A DNA stretch of 64,000 bases from Winogradskyella alexanderae (lineage in GTDB: Bacteria > Bacteroidota > Bacteroidia > Flavobacteriales > Flavobacteriaceae): contig NZ_JAIUJR010000004.1 of the NCBI RefSeq assembly GCF_020166335.1, positions 186,001 to 250,000 on the forward strand. The letters run 5' to 3'. Shown here in pieces: positions 1 to 7,848 of the stretch (positions are counted from its first letter, which is position 1; each line of letters opens with the position of its first letter). A program made the translations under genes and the position numbers. The notes below the pieces were generated by a model that saw nothing but the letters and a program-made list of their open reading frames with translations, was not told where the DNA came from and ran no database searches.

Positions 1-35
1 AAAATCATCTGTGGCCTGCTTTCCTTCTTTTTTTT

Positions 36-812
36 CTAAATAAATTTTAAAATGAACATGTCTACAACTTCCACAAGAATTAGAATAATAATAATCCATT
101 CTAAACGACTACTTTCGCTATGATCCATAATGTCCTTGAACAGTTCTAAGTTCTCTTTGATAATTTCTATTCTGTCATGGATATAGTGATAACGATCCTT
201 TAAATCGAAGGTCTTTTTTAGTTCTGAATTTAACCTATTTAACTTTTCATCTTCCCAGGTGATCTCTGGCGAATCGAATATATAAAGGTTTTCAGAAATC
301 CTGTTTTTAATATTAAGAGTCTTGCCAATAAACCGTTTCAGTTTATGACCTGAAATATCTAATTTGCCTTTTCTTTCCAGATAATTTGTGTGAGTATTTG
401 TTTCTTGCAATAAATTTTCCGTTAGCTCTGCATATCTATTCAAGGCTACAGATTGTGAAGCGTTTAGCATGACAAGTCTCAACATTACTTCATCTAGCTT
501 AGGCAAGACTACTTTGTTGAAACCAACTTCTAAAACATCTTTCTTAACTTCAACATCCAGCTTTTCAGAAATTTTATCTAATATATAGTTTCGGCAAATT
601 GGCTTTAGTAGTAAAAATTGAGCTTCAATCTCCTTTTGGGAGAGATTAAAGCAACAAATCATTCCATATTGAAATATGTAAATAAACTTGTCAGTATCTA
701 ACTTATAAAACAACTCATCACTATCACCAAATAACAGTGAACCGTTAAATATGCCTTTACTTTTTTTGAGGTCTATGTGAGTTGCAATCTGATAAGCAAT
801 TGCTTTAGACAT
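36..812 (-). CDS. RMD1/YagE-type DUF155 family protein
   Basis: A 258-residue protein whose C-terminus carries the hallmark of the RMD1/RMND1 (DUF155) family: a Ser-Arg-Leu-Glu-Trp motif running directly into one hydrophobic helix (about residues 236-258, rich in Ile and Leu), preceded by a charged, probably helical segment. Eukaryotic relatives are mitochondrial or membrane-anchored; the bacterial members have no settled function. The start codon overlaps the stop of the upstream gene by one base (TAATG arrangement), so the two genes are probably translationally coupled. There is no signal peptide, so the bulk should be cytoplasmic with a C-terminal anchor. Family assignment rests on motif recall and overall pattern. 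Confidence 0.7.
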   Translation of the reverse strand: MSKAIAYQIATHIDLKKSKGIFNGSLLFGDSDELFYKLDTDKFIYIFQYGMICCFNLSQKEIEAQFLLLKPICRNYILDKISEKLDVEVKKDVLEVGFNKVVLPKLDEVMLRLVMLNASQSVALNRYAELTENLLQETNTHTNYLERKGKLDISGHKLKRFIGKTLNIKNRISENLYIFDSPEITWEDEKLNRLNSELKKTFDLKDRYHYIHDRIEIIKENLELFKDIMDHSESSRLEWIIIILILVEVVDMFILKFI

Positions 813-1135
813 TAATCGTCATCGGTGTCTTCATCTGCTTGCAACTCCGGATCTTGCACTGCTTCAGGATCGTCGCTATCATAATCTTCATAGTCATCCT
901 CATCATAATTTTCCATTGTTGCGGCAAGTTTAGTACTGACCTTTACAAGATATTTAGTATCTTCTGTTGTAACCTCAACAGCTTCAACTAGCTCATTTTT
1001 TGCATTCCTAAAGGTTATGATATGATCGTCATCATAGCCATCAGGATATTTGTCAACGAGTAATGCTAAAATTTCAGGAGTAAGCTTCTTAAAGTCTACT
1101 ATTACGCGTTTTAAGTGTTGATCTTTTCTGTTCAT
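812..1135 (-). CDS. Small acidic conserved hypothetical protein
   Basis: A 107-residue protein with a basic N-terminus, a plausible folded core to about residue 75, and a strongly acidic tail made mostly of Asp, Glu and Tyr. I do not recognise a defined domain. It starts 15 bases downstream of the deoxyhypusine-synthase-like gene's stop and overlaps the DUF155 gene by one base, so it probably belongs to the same transcript as the polyamine genes. The tail suggests a protein or cation partner, but nothing in the sequence identifies one. Codon use matches its neighbours. Confidence 0.6.
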   Translation of the reverse strand: MNRKDQHLKRVIVDFKKLTPEILALLVDKYPDGYDDDHIITFRNAKNELVEAVEVTTEDTKYLVKVSTKLAATMENYDEDDYEDYDSDDPEAVQDPELQADEDTDDD

Positions 1136-1149
1136 CGTGTTAGGCTGAT

Positions 1150-2124
1150 TTACATGTTCAAAAGGTAAGCAAAAATTAATGGTGCCACAATAGTCGCATC
1201 ACTTTCTATTATAAATTTTGGTGTATCGATATCTAACTTTCCCCATGTTATCTTCTCATTTGGCACTGCTCCTGAATAAGATCCATAACTCGTTGTACTA
1301 TCGCTTATTTGACAAAAGTAACTCCAGAACGGTGTATCTGTTCGCTCCATATCCTGATACAACATTGGCACTACGCATATTGGAAAATCGCCTGCTATGC
1401 CACCACCTATTTGAAAGAACCCAATACCCTTATCAGAGTTATCTGTATACCAATCTGCTAAAAAGGTCATATACTCAATTCCAGACTTCATTGTACTTGC
1501 CTTGAGTTCTCCCTTAAGTACATAGCTTGCAAAAATATTTCCCATGGTACTGTCTTCCCATCCAGGACAAACAATTGGTAAGTTCTTTTCTGCCGCAGCA
1601 TACATCCAAGAATCTTTTAGATCTATTTCATAGTACTCCTCAAGCACTCCAGACAGTAATAATTTATACATGTACTCATGGGGCAAGTAGCGTTCTCCGT
1701 TGACTTCAGCATCTTTCCAAATCTTAACAATATGCTTCTGTATTCTTCTAAACGCCTCCTCTTCTGGTATGCACGTATCTGTTACTCTATTAAGCCCTTT
1801 TTCTAATAAATTCCATTCATCTTGTGGTGTTAAATCCCGATAATTAGGAACACGCTTATAGTGTGAGTGTGCAACAAGATTCATTATATCTTCTTCTAAA
1901 TTTGCTCCTGTACATGAAATGATATGCACTTTATCCTGACGTATCATTTCAGCAAATATTTTTCCCAACTCAGCTGTGCTCATTGCGCCGGCAAGAGACA
2001 CAAGCATTTTTGCACCATTATCAAGTTGGTCTTGATATCCTCTGGCAGCATCAACTAAAGCAGCCGCATTAAAATGAAGAAAGTATTTTTCTATAAATCC
2101 TGAAATCTCGCCTCTAGTAGTCAT
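1150..2124 (-). CDS. Deoxyhypusine-synthase-like protein (probable homospermidine-type synthase)
   Basis: A 324-residue member of the deoxyhypusine synthase family. The NAD-dependent fold is indicated by SCTGAN and GGGIAGDFP segments, and the C-terminal TWGKLD motif holds a Lys (about residue 296) that aligns with the catalytic Lys of the eukaryotic enzyme. The Met chosen (bases 2122-2124) begins Met-Thr-Thr-Arg-Gly; an upstream in-frame Met lies deep inside the agmatinase gene and gives an implausible N-terminus. The gene overlaps the agmatinase stop by 11 bases. Bacteria lack the eIF5A substrate, and family members beside polyamine genes act as homospermidine-type synthases; flavobacteria typically contain homospermidine. 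The role is therefore inferred as aminobutyl transfer from spermidine or putrescine to putrescine. Confidence 0.8.
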   Translation of the reverse strand: MTTRGEISGFIEKYFLHFNAAALVDAARGYQDQLDNGAKMLVSLAGAMSTAELGKIFAEMIRQDKVHIISCTGANLEEDIMNLVAHSHYKRVPNYRDLTPQDEWNLLEKGLNRVTDTCIPEEEAFRRIQKHIVKIWKDAEVNGERYLPHEYMYKLLLSGVLEEYYEIDLKDSWMYAAAEKNLPIVCPGWEDSTMGNIFASYVLKGELKASTMKSGIEYMTFLADWYTDNSDKGIGFFQIGGGIAGDFPICVVPMLYQDMERTDTPFWSYFCQISDSTTSYGSYSGAVPNEKITWGKLDIDTPKFIIESDATIVAPLIFAYLLNM

Positions 2125-3055
2125 CTTCTGAATTGAATTTGGAATATTTACTACTAGAATTAAATGTTTCAGAGAAATTACTTTCAAAATCATCATCAGC
2201 ATTTTCATCTTGAAACTTATAGCTTAACATTTTGTAGTAGAGCTTGGCTGCTAAAAAGTCTGAAGATTTTTCCTTTGAATTTGGACATAACTCTACAATA
2301 TCAAAACCAACAACATTCTTTTCTTCAAAAACCTGTTTTAAGAACTCTAATGTCTCATACCATAACAAACCACCTGGTTCTGGTGTGCCAGTACTAGGGA
2401 GTATTGATGGATCGAATGCATCCAAATCAAAGGTTATAAACACATTATCAGTCATTTGGTCTATTGCAGAATCCATCCAGTTGTCATCTTCTGCCATTTC
2501 ATGTGCAAAATAAGTCTTGTCTTCATCCATAACAGTCTTTTCGATGGCATCCATTGAACGAATTCCGACTTGAATAAGATTGGTGTTTTGGCTCGCCTCA
2601 TAAACAGCACATGCATGATTACATTTAGAACCTTCATAGCTTTCTCGAAGATCCGCATGTGCATCAATATGCAATACCGTTAAATCTTCAAACATTTCGT
2701 TAAAGGCCCTTATAGTACCTATAGAAATTGAATGTTCACCTCCAAAAACTGTTACAAATTTGTTCTTTTTTATGTACTTTTTAGTCACCTCGTGTACAGC
2801 ATCAACCATTTTTTCTGGCGAGCTATTTTCAGTAATTGGGTCTACCAAATGAATGCCTTGTAGATATACTTCAGAATCTGTTTCGATATCGTACAATTCC
2901 ATATTTTCAGAAGCTTCTAAAAAAGCCTGTGGTCCTTTATCAGCTCCTTTTTGCCAAGTGCTTGTACCATCATAAGGTACAGGGATTAAAACAATCTTTG
3001 ATTGGTCTAATTTTGAGTATTCTGCCGGTATACCAGCATAAGTTCTAGTTTTCAT
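2114..3055 (-). CDS. speB: Agmatinase (ureohydrolase family)
   Basis: A 313-residue arginase/agmatinase family enzyme. The Mn-binding motifs are all present: GGEHS, HIDAHADLR and TFDLDAFDPS. Agmatinase hydrolyses agmatine to putrescine and urea; the immediate upstream partner is an arginine decarboxylase that would supply agmatine, which favours agmatinase over arginase. The last 30 or so residues form an acidic, Ser/Asn-rich tail beyond the usual family end, and the final 11 bases overlap the start of the deoxyhypusine-synthase-like gene. It lies 18 bases downstream of speA, so co-transcription is very likely. Cytoplasmic. Confidence 0.9.
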   Translation of the reverse strand: MKTRTYAGIPAEYSKLDQSKIVLIPVPYDGTSTWQKGADKGPQAFLEASENMELYDIETDSEVYLQGIHLVDPITENSSPEKMVDAVHEVTKKYIKKNKFVTVFGGEHSISIGTIRAFNEMFEDLTVLHIDAHADLRESYEGSKCNHACAVYEASQNTNLIQVGIRSMDAIEKTVMDEDKTYFAHEMAEDDNWMDSAIDQMTDNVFITFDLDAFDPSILPSTGTPEPGGLLWYETLEFLKQVFEEKNVVGFDIVELCPNSKEKSSDFLAAKLYYKMLSYKFQDENADDDFESNFSETFNSSSKYSKFNSEDDY

Positions 3056-3073
3056 TTTTATTTGAAAGTGCTT

Positions 3074-4525
3074 TTAAACTAACTGTTTTTTTGAGAGTTC
3101 TATTTGATTGTTCTCTTCATTATTTTGAGATTTACCATAACCTAAAATATTTAGTAAATCTTCACTTTTTTGTTGTTCTGCGAAAATTTCCGTTGTTAAT
3201 TCTCCGTTATCTTTACGTTTAATTAATAAATGCTTAGGTGCAGGAATTAAACAGTGCTGCAGTCCACCAAACCCACCAATAGTTTCTTGATAGGCTCCCG
3301 TATTAAAAAAACCAATATAAAGTGGTTTTTCCTTATTGTACTTTGGCAAGTAGATGGCATTTACATGCTGTTCACTATTGTAATAATCGTCGCTATCACA
3401 CGTTAGACCTCCTAATAGAACGCGTTCATAAGTGTCATTCCATCGGTTTACAGGTAACATTATGAAGCGCTTATTAATGGCCCAAGTATCGGGTAGCGTT
3501 GTTATGAAAGATGAGTTTATCATATTCCATTTTTCCCTGTCATTTTGTTGCTTTTGGTACAGCACTTCGTAAATAGCACCTCCACTTTCACCGACTGTAA
3601 AGCTTCCGAACTCAGTAAAAATATTTGGTGTATCAACGCCTTCTTCCTCACAAACAATTTTTATTTGATTAACGATTTCGTCAACTATATAGGCATAATC
3701 AAACTCAAAAGCTAAGGAGTTTTTAATAGGAAAGCCACCTCCAATATTTAAACTGTCTAACGATGGACAAATCTTTTTTAGAGATGTATAAACCTTTAAA
3801 CATTTGGTTAATTCGTTCCAGTAATAAGCGTTATCTCTAATCCCAGTATTTATGAAAAAGTGAAGCATCTTTAAATCAACATTCTCATTATGCTGAATCT
3901 GGTTTTTATAAAACGGAACAATATTTTTATACCCTATGCCAAGTCTTGATGTATAAAATTCAAATTTTGGTTCTTCTTCTGATGCTATACGTATACCAAC
4001 ATTAAACTTAGTCTTAATCTCCTTAGACAACAAATCCAATTCCTCATAATTATCTATGATTGGTATGCAATTATGATGACCTTCATTAATTAGTTCCGCT
4101 AGATTGGTGATATATTTTTCACGTTTAAAACCATTACTTATCACATAAGTTTCATCTGTAATTTTTCCATCTTCCTTTAAACTTTTAACAATATCAATGT
4201 CAAAGGCCGAAGAAGTTTCAATGTGTATGTTGTTTTTTAGAGCTTCATCCAACACATGTTTAAAATGAGAGCTCTTTGTACAATAACAATAATGGTATTG
4301 GCCAACATAATCATGCTTTGCAAAGGCATCTGCAAACCACTTTTTTGCGCGTTGTATGTTAGTAGAAATCTGAGGTAAATAGGTAAACTTTAATGGCGCA
4401 CCATAGGTCTCTATCAATCCCATTAAATCAATACCACGGAATTGCAGGTCTTTACCATTAAGCTCAAATTCTGGCTGTGGAAAATCAAAGGATTGATCAA
4501 TAAGATCAATGTATTTAGTATTCAT
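3074..4525 (-). CDS. speA: Biosynthetic arginine decarboxylase, PLP-dependent
   Basis: A 483-residue fold-III PLP decarboxylase (alanine-racemase-like barrel). The Lys in the CYCTKSSH segment near residue 84 is the expected PLP Schiff-base Lys. A Gly-rich phosphate-binding stretch (NIGGGFP) and a C-terminal substrate region (ACDS-like LTCDSDDYY, then GAYQE) follow. It is shorter than the ~630-residue enterobacterial SpeA, as in other Bacteroidota. It heads the operon speA-speB-DHS-like and would convert arginine to agmatine. Expression probably starts from the promoter at 4781-4809, leaving a ~250-base leader with strong inverted repeats. Arginine specificity is inferred from the agmatinase neighbour. 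Confidence 0.85.
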   Translation of the reverse strand: MNTKYIDLIDQSFDFPQPEFELNGKDLQFRGIDLMGLIETYGAPLKFTYLPQISTNIQRAKKWFADAFAKHDYVGQYHYCYCTKSSHFKHVLDEALKNNIHIETSSAFDIDIVKSLKEDGKITDETYVISNGFKREKYITNLAELINEGHHNCIPIIDNYEELDLLSKEIKTKFNVGIRIASEEEPKFEFYTSRLGIGYKNIVPFYKNQIQHNENVDLKMLHFFINTGIRDNAYYWNELTKCLKVYTSLKKICPSLDSLNIGGGFPIKNSLAFEFDYAYIVDEIVNQIKIVCEEEGVDTPNIFTEFGSFTVGESGGAIYEVLYQKQQNDREKWNMINSSFITTLPDTWAINKRFIMLPVNRWNDTYERVLLGGLTCDSDDYYNSEQHVNAIYLPKYNKEKPLYIGFFNTGAYQETIGGFGGLQHCLIPAPKHLLIKRKDNGELTTEIFAEQQKSEDLLNILGYGKSQNNEENNQIELSKKQLV

Positions 4526-4775
4526 TATTTTGTTTAATTCAGATTTTAATAATTGTAAAGCGATTATAGGGTTGTAAAACTATTCGCTATATCAAATCTG
4601 AAATTGGTCTTGTGTAGTCGGTACAAAACCATAAACATGTTGGCTAGCAACTATTGGAGTAACGGAAGTTAGCTTTAAATTTCGGTCGCTTATCTTATAA
4701 GCTGCTTTTGAATATGACTTCCTAATTTTCAAAAACCCGAACTTAAAAACACGTTTCAATTTGTTCAGCTAAATG
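4526..4775 (-). promoter_or_regulatory. Structured 5' leader of the speA operon (candidate cis-regulatory RNA)
   Basis: This 348-base gap (4526-4873) has no gene. In the minus-strand transcript it can form several stems: GGAAGT/ACTTCC (4717-4722 with 4664-4669); inside it GCTTAT/ATAAGC with a 3-base loop (4688-4702); a 9-bp stem with one G-U pair and a 9-base loop (4605-4631); and, just before the start codon, a perfect 9-bp stem TTCAGATTT/AAATCTGAA (4538-4546 with 4594-4602) enclosing AGCGA/TCGCT and ATAG/CTAT (4559-4588). The last stem ends 12 bases before the ATG, so it could control ribosome access. No ligand or known family is assigned. Confidence 0.5.
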
Positions 4776-4780
4776 CAATG

Positions 4781-4809
4781 CAAATGTAGATTATTTTTAA
4801 ATATGCAAA
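4781..4809 (-). promoter_or_regulatory. Bacteroidota-type promoter for the speA operon
   Basis: On the minus strand, TTTG (4809-4806), 17 bases, then TACATTTG (4788-4781). This fits the flavobacterial consensus TTG-N17-23-TAnnTTTG. Transcription should begin near 4775, about 250 bases before the speA start. Confidence 0.65.
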
Positions 4810-4873
4810 ACTTTTTTATGAAAAATTTTAAAATTTAGTCTAGGATTGTTTTACAAATTATAACGCAAAATAA

Positions 4874-5761
4874 TTACAGCATTTTTAATGTACTAACCTC
4901 TTGAGTGGTTAGATGTTTCCAATGACCTCTTGGGATATCTTTTTTGGTTAAATGACCGATGGCAACACAATCTATCTTTACCAAATCATATTTTAAAGCT
5001 TCAAAAATTGTCCTTAAGATAGAATTTCCGGTATTCTTAATCTTAATTCCAATCTTGTTTTTTGGCTCACTATCTATGTAACTGATTTCTTCGACAGTAA
5101 TTAAAGTCCCATCTACCTTAAATCCTTCCTGGATTTTCTTAAGATCATCAAACTTTAGATTTCTATCTAATTCAACTTGAAATAACCGCGCAACACCAGT
5201 TTTAGAATTGGTAAATTTTTGAACTACCTCATCATCATTTGTAAAAAGAAGCAATCCTAAAGAATTTCTACCTAAACGGCCTATTGGTTTAACCTTAGCA
5301 CTAGTTGCATTTTCTACCAAGTCCATTACAGTTCTTCCCTTACCTTCTGCAGTTGTTGTAGCAAATCCTTTTGGTTTATTAAGTAGTATGTAGACTTTGG
5401 GTTCTGGTGAAATACGCCGACCGTCAAACTTAACCTCATCTTCAAGTTTTACTTTATAGCCCATTTCTGTTACAACTTTTCCATTTACACTAACAAGACC
5501 AAGTGCTATATTTTCGTCTGCTTCTCTCCTTGAGCAAATACCCGAATTGGCAATATATTTATTTAAGCGAATTTCGTCTGGATTAGATGGTGCTTTAGGA
5601 CTGGATTGCTTTTTCTTAAAAGGAGCATTACCTCTGGCATAATTTTTTTTATGACTGTTTTCATTTGCTCTGCCAGAATTTCTTGCTTTACCAGCTCCCT
5701 GCCTACCAGAAACCTTCCCCTTCCTATTGCTACCTTGATGTCTGCTCATAATATTTCCCAT
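4874..5761 (-). CDS. RsuA/RluB-family pseudouridine synthase homologue with catalytic Asp replaced by Gly
   Basis: A 295-residue protein with a ~55-residue basic Gly/Ser/Lys/Arg-rich N-terminal tail, an S4 RNA-binding domain (about residues 63-115, RLNKYIANSGICSRREAD) and an RsuA/RluB-type synthase domain. The signature that normally reads GRLDxxTxGLLLxTND is here GRLGRNSLGLLLFTND: residue 164 (codon GGT at 5270-5272) is Gly where the family's catalytic Asp should be. The rest of the domain is intact, so this is not a decayed gene. It may bind rRNA without isomerising uridine, or use a different residue. A second Met at residue 5 is an alternative start. It is a single gene behind its own likely promoter. 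Confidence 0.8.
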   Translation of the reverse strand: MGNIMSRHQGSNRKGKVSGRQGAGKARNSGRANENSHKKNYARGNAPFKKKQSSPKAPSNPDEIRLNKYIANSGICSRREADENIALGLVSVNGKVVTEMGYKVKLEDEVKFDGRRISPEPKVYILLNKPKGFATTTAEGKGRTVMDLVENATSAKVKPIGRLGRNSLGLLLFTNDDEVVQKFTNSKTGVARLFQVELDRNLKFDDLKKIQEGFKVDGTLITVEEISYIDSEPKNKIGIKIKNTGNSILRTIFEALKYDLVKIDCVAIGHLTKKDIPRGHWKHLTTQEVSTLKML

Positions 5762-5825
5762 AAAAATGGGAATTGTTTAGTTAGTGATTACTTTTGCATA
5801 ACATTTAACCATGTTATTTGCAGTG

Positions 5826-5859
5826 CAAAGGTATTATATTCATGGAGATGTATTTAAAA
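5826..5859 (-). promoter_or_regulatory. Possible promoter for the pseudouridine synthase homologue
   Basis: Minus-strand TACCTTTG (5833-5826) matches TAnnTTTG exactly. A TTTT stretch 22 bases upstream is only a weak -33 element. Predicted start of transcription is near 5820, about 60 bases before the gene. Confidence 0.4.
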
Positions 5860-5931
5860 CTTGATAGGATATTTTCAATATTCTGCCTTACTAAACTTAA
5901 TAAAGTGCAACTGCGGGAAACAACAAATACC

Positions 5932-6879
5932 TTACTTTATTTCAACAGTAGTTTGCCTATCTCTATTAACCGTTAATTTTGTAACATCTGGCCTAGAGTA
6001 ATGTCCAACCGGATCAAAATTTTGGCGCTCCTCTAATACCCTATTAAAGTTAATAGATTGAATAATTAAACCCTCTTTATTAATTACTGGCTCTACAATC
6101 CATTCACCATCTGGCCCGGCTATACAACTACCTCCATTTGTTAAGGTATCTGGTGCGTTTTTAATGATTTCTTCAAAATAGGGTGTATCTTCAGGGAAAT
6201 CGGACTTAGTCATTAATGCTGAAACTGAAACTACAAACGACCGTGATTCTCTAGCAATAAAACGTGTGATATCCTTTGTATTGTGATCGCTCCCGGGCCA
6301 AACTGCAATATGTAGGTTTTCTCCCTGACCATAGAGTGCAGTTCTAGGTAATGGCATCCAATTTTCCCAACAATTCAATCCACCAACTGTAAAGGCCTTT
6401 AATGAGTGTACTTGCAGACCATGTCCGTCTCCTGCTGACCAGGTCAAACGTTCGTCATAAGTTGGTTGTAGTTTTCTGTGAACGGACTTTATTTCGCCCT
6501 CTTCATTGATGTACACTAATGAGGCATAAATGCTATGACCTCCTCTATCTAGTGGACGTTCAATAATGCCCAAGTATACAGCAATGTTATGTTTCTTGGC
6601 CAATTTACATATAGAATCCAACTCATTTCGTTCAATACAAATAGCATTATTAACATAATAAGCGTGTAAAGATTTGTTTAATTCGGTGTTCCATTCTGCA
6701 CCACCTGTAAGTGCCAACCAAAAAGGATATCCGGGTATTAAAGCCTCTCCAAAAACAATCAGTTCGCAATTTTGACTTGACGCATCCTTAATAACGTCTT
6801 CAACCTTTTTCAAAGTTGCTGTTTTATTAAGCCAAACTGGTGCAATCTGCGCCATTGCTATTTTGAGTGTATTCTTCAT
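5932..6879 (-). CDS. Nitrilase-type carbon-nitrogen hydrolase
   Basis: A 315-residue nitrilase superfamily enzyme with the complete catalytic triad: Glu45 in FGEALIPGYPFW, Lys136 in HRKLQPTYDER and Cys170 in GLNCWENWMPL. The motif spacing and the CWEN/HRKLxPT signatures resemble branch-1 nitrilases (organic nitrile to carboxylate plus ammonia) rather than amidases or beta-ureidopropionases. Its start overlaps the stop of the UbiA gene by one base (TAATG), so it is probably translationally coupled to isoprenoid genes, an unexpected partnership. No signal peptide; cytoplasmic. The natural substrate is unknown. Confidence 0.85.
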   Translation of the reverse strand: MKNTLKIAMAQIAPVWLNKTATLKKVEDVIKDASSQNCELIVFGEALIPGYPFWLALTGGAEWNTELNKSLHAYYVNNAICIERNELDSICKLAKKHNIAVYLGIIERPLDRGGHSIYASLVYINEEGEIKSVHRKLQPTYDERLTWSAGDGHGLQVHSLKAFTVGGLNCWENWMPLPRTALYGQGENLHIAVWPGSDHNTKDITRFIARESRSFVVSVSALMTKSDFPEDTPYFEEIIKNAPDTLTNGGSCIAGPDGEWIVEPVINKEGLIIQSINFNRVLEERQNFDPVGHYSRPDVTKLTVNRDRQTTVEIK

Positions 6880-7781
6880 TATATTCGATTTAAAACAATT
6901 GAAACATCTATTAATAAAATTGAAAACACACCAGCTACGATTATTAATTTAAGAATATTATGCAATAGCAAATAATGGGTTTTCTTTTTCGACTTCCACA
7001 GTATTACAAGGTATATAAACAATAGGAGTACTGCTAAATAAAAGAAATAGTACATGTGGCCAATTTCAAAGTAGCGGACTAAAATAAACGCAGTTGTAAT
7101 AGTCAAAAGTGCCACTATAGACAACATGAATTTAGATATCTTCTCACCATGTACCACAGGTACAGTCCTGTAATTTAATGCCAAGTCACCTTTTATATTT
7201 TCCAAATCCTTAGTTAACTCACGCATGGACACCAGTAAAAATAAGAAGATTGCGTGGGCAAAAACCACCATTTCAAAATTTCGATAATAAATAAATATGG
7301 CAAAAAAAGGCGTTACTGTGAGTATTGCAGAAACAATATTACCTACCATTGGTTGCTTCTTTAGACGATGCGAATACATCCAAATTGCCAAAATGTAAAG
7401 CGCAAAAAATACAACAGCCTTAAAGGATACATAGCTGGCAAAAATCACGGCTAAAAAGTTGAGAACAAAATAGAAGGACAGCTTTGTATTCTGACTAACC
7501 AGCCTGTCTAACATTGTTTTTTGTGGCCTATTTATAAGGTCTTTTTCGGAGTCGTAAAAATTATTGATAATGTAACCCGCTGCAATTGTTGCCGAAGATG
7601 CCATTACCAGCATTAAAAGGTTTAAATCAAGGAGTACCGATTTAACCGGTAGATGATTCGCAAATATATATACTGACGCCAAATATTGAGCTATTACAAT
7701 GACCAGTATATTGTATCCACGAACAACAGAAAAGAGACTAAAAAATTTAAGTAGAATATGTTTCTGTCGTCTAGAAAGCAT
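6879..7781 (-). CDS. UbiA-family prenyltransferase (geranylgeranylglycerol-phosphate geranylgeranyltransferase-like)
   Basis: A 300-residue integral membrane protein with eight or nine hydrophobic helices and the two Asp-rich UbiA signatures: NNFYDSEKDLINRP near residue 70 and DLENIKGDLALNYRT near residue 190. These bind the Mg-diphosphate of a prenyl donor. In flavobacteria this gene is usually annotated as geranylgeranylglycerol-phosphate geranylgeranyltransferase, but the acceptor cannot be read from the sequence. It follows the two mevalonate-pathway genes by 67 bases and overlaps the nitrilase by one base, so it is probably in one operon with them. Confidence 0.85.
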   Translation of the reverse strand: MLSRRQKHILLKFFSLFSVVRGYNILVIVIAQYLASVYIFANHLPVKSVLLDLNLLMLVMASSATIAAGYIINNFYDSEKDLINRPQKTMLDRLVSQNTKLSFYFVLNFLAVIFASYVSFKAVVFFALYILAIWMYSHRLKKQPMVGNIVSAILTVTPFFAIFIYYRNFEMVVFAHAIFLFLLVSMRELTKDLENIKGDLALNYRTVPVVHGEKISKFMLSIVALLTITTAFILVRYFEIGHMYYFFYLAVLLLFIYLVILWKSKKKTHYLLLHNILKLIIVAGVFSILLIDVSIVLNRI

Positions 7782-7848
7782 ACATAAGAATTAAAAAAAC
7801 CTCACAAATTACAAGAACCTGTGAGGCCAATGTGTTATATCATGTGCA

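Noticed and set aside
1..35. Short A/T-rich stretch at the window edge
   Set aside because: Too short to assign; could be the end of a gene outside the window or a terminator remnant.
1218..1505. Plus-strand open frame antisense to the deoxyhypusine-synthase-like gene
   Set aside because: It lies wholly opposite a well-supported enzyme gene, has no recognisable domain and no start context; an antisense shadow.
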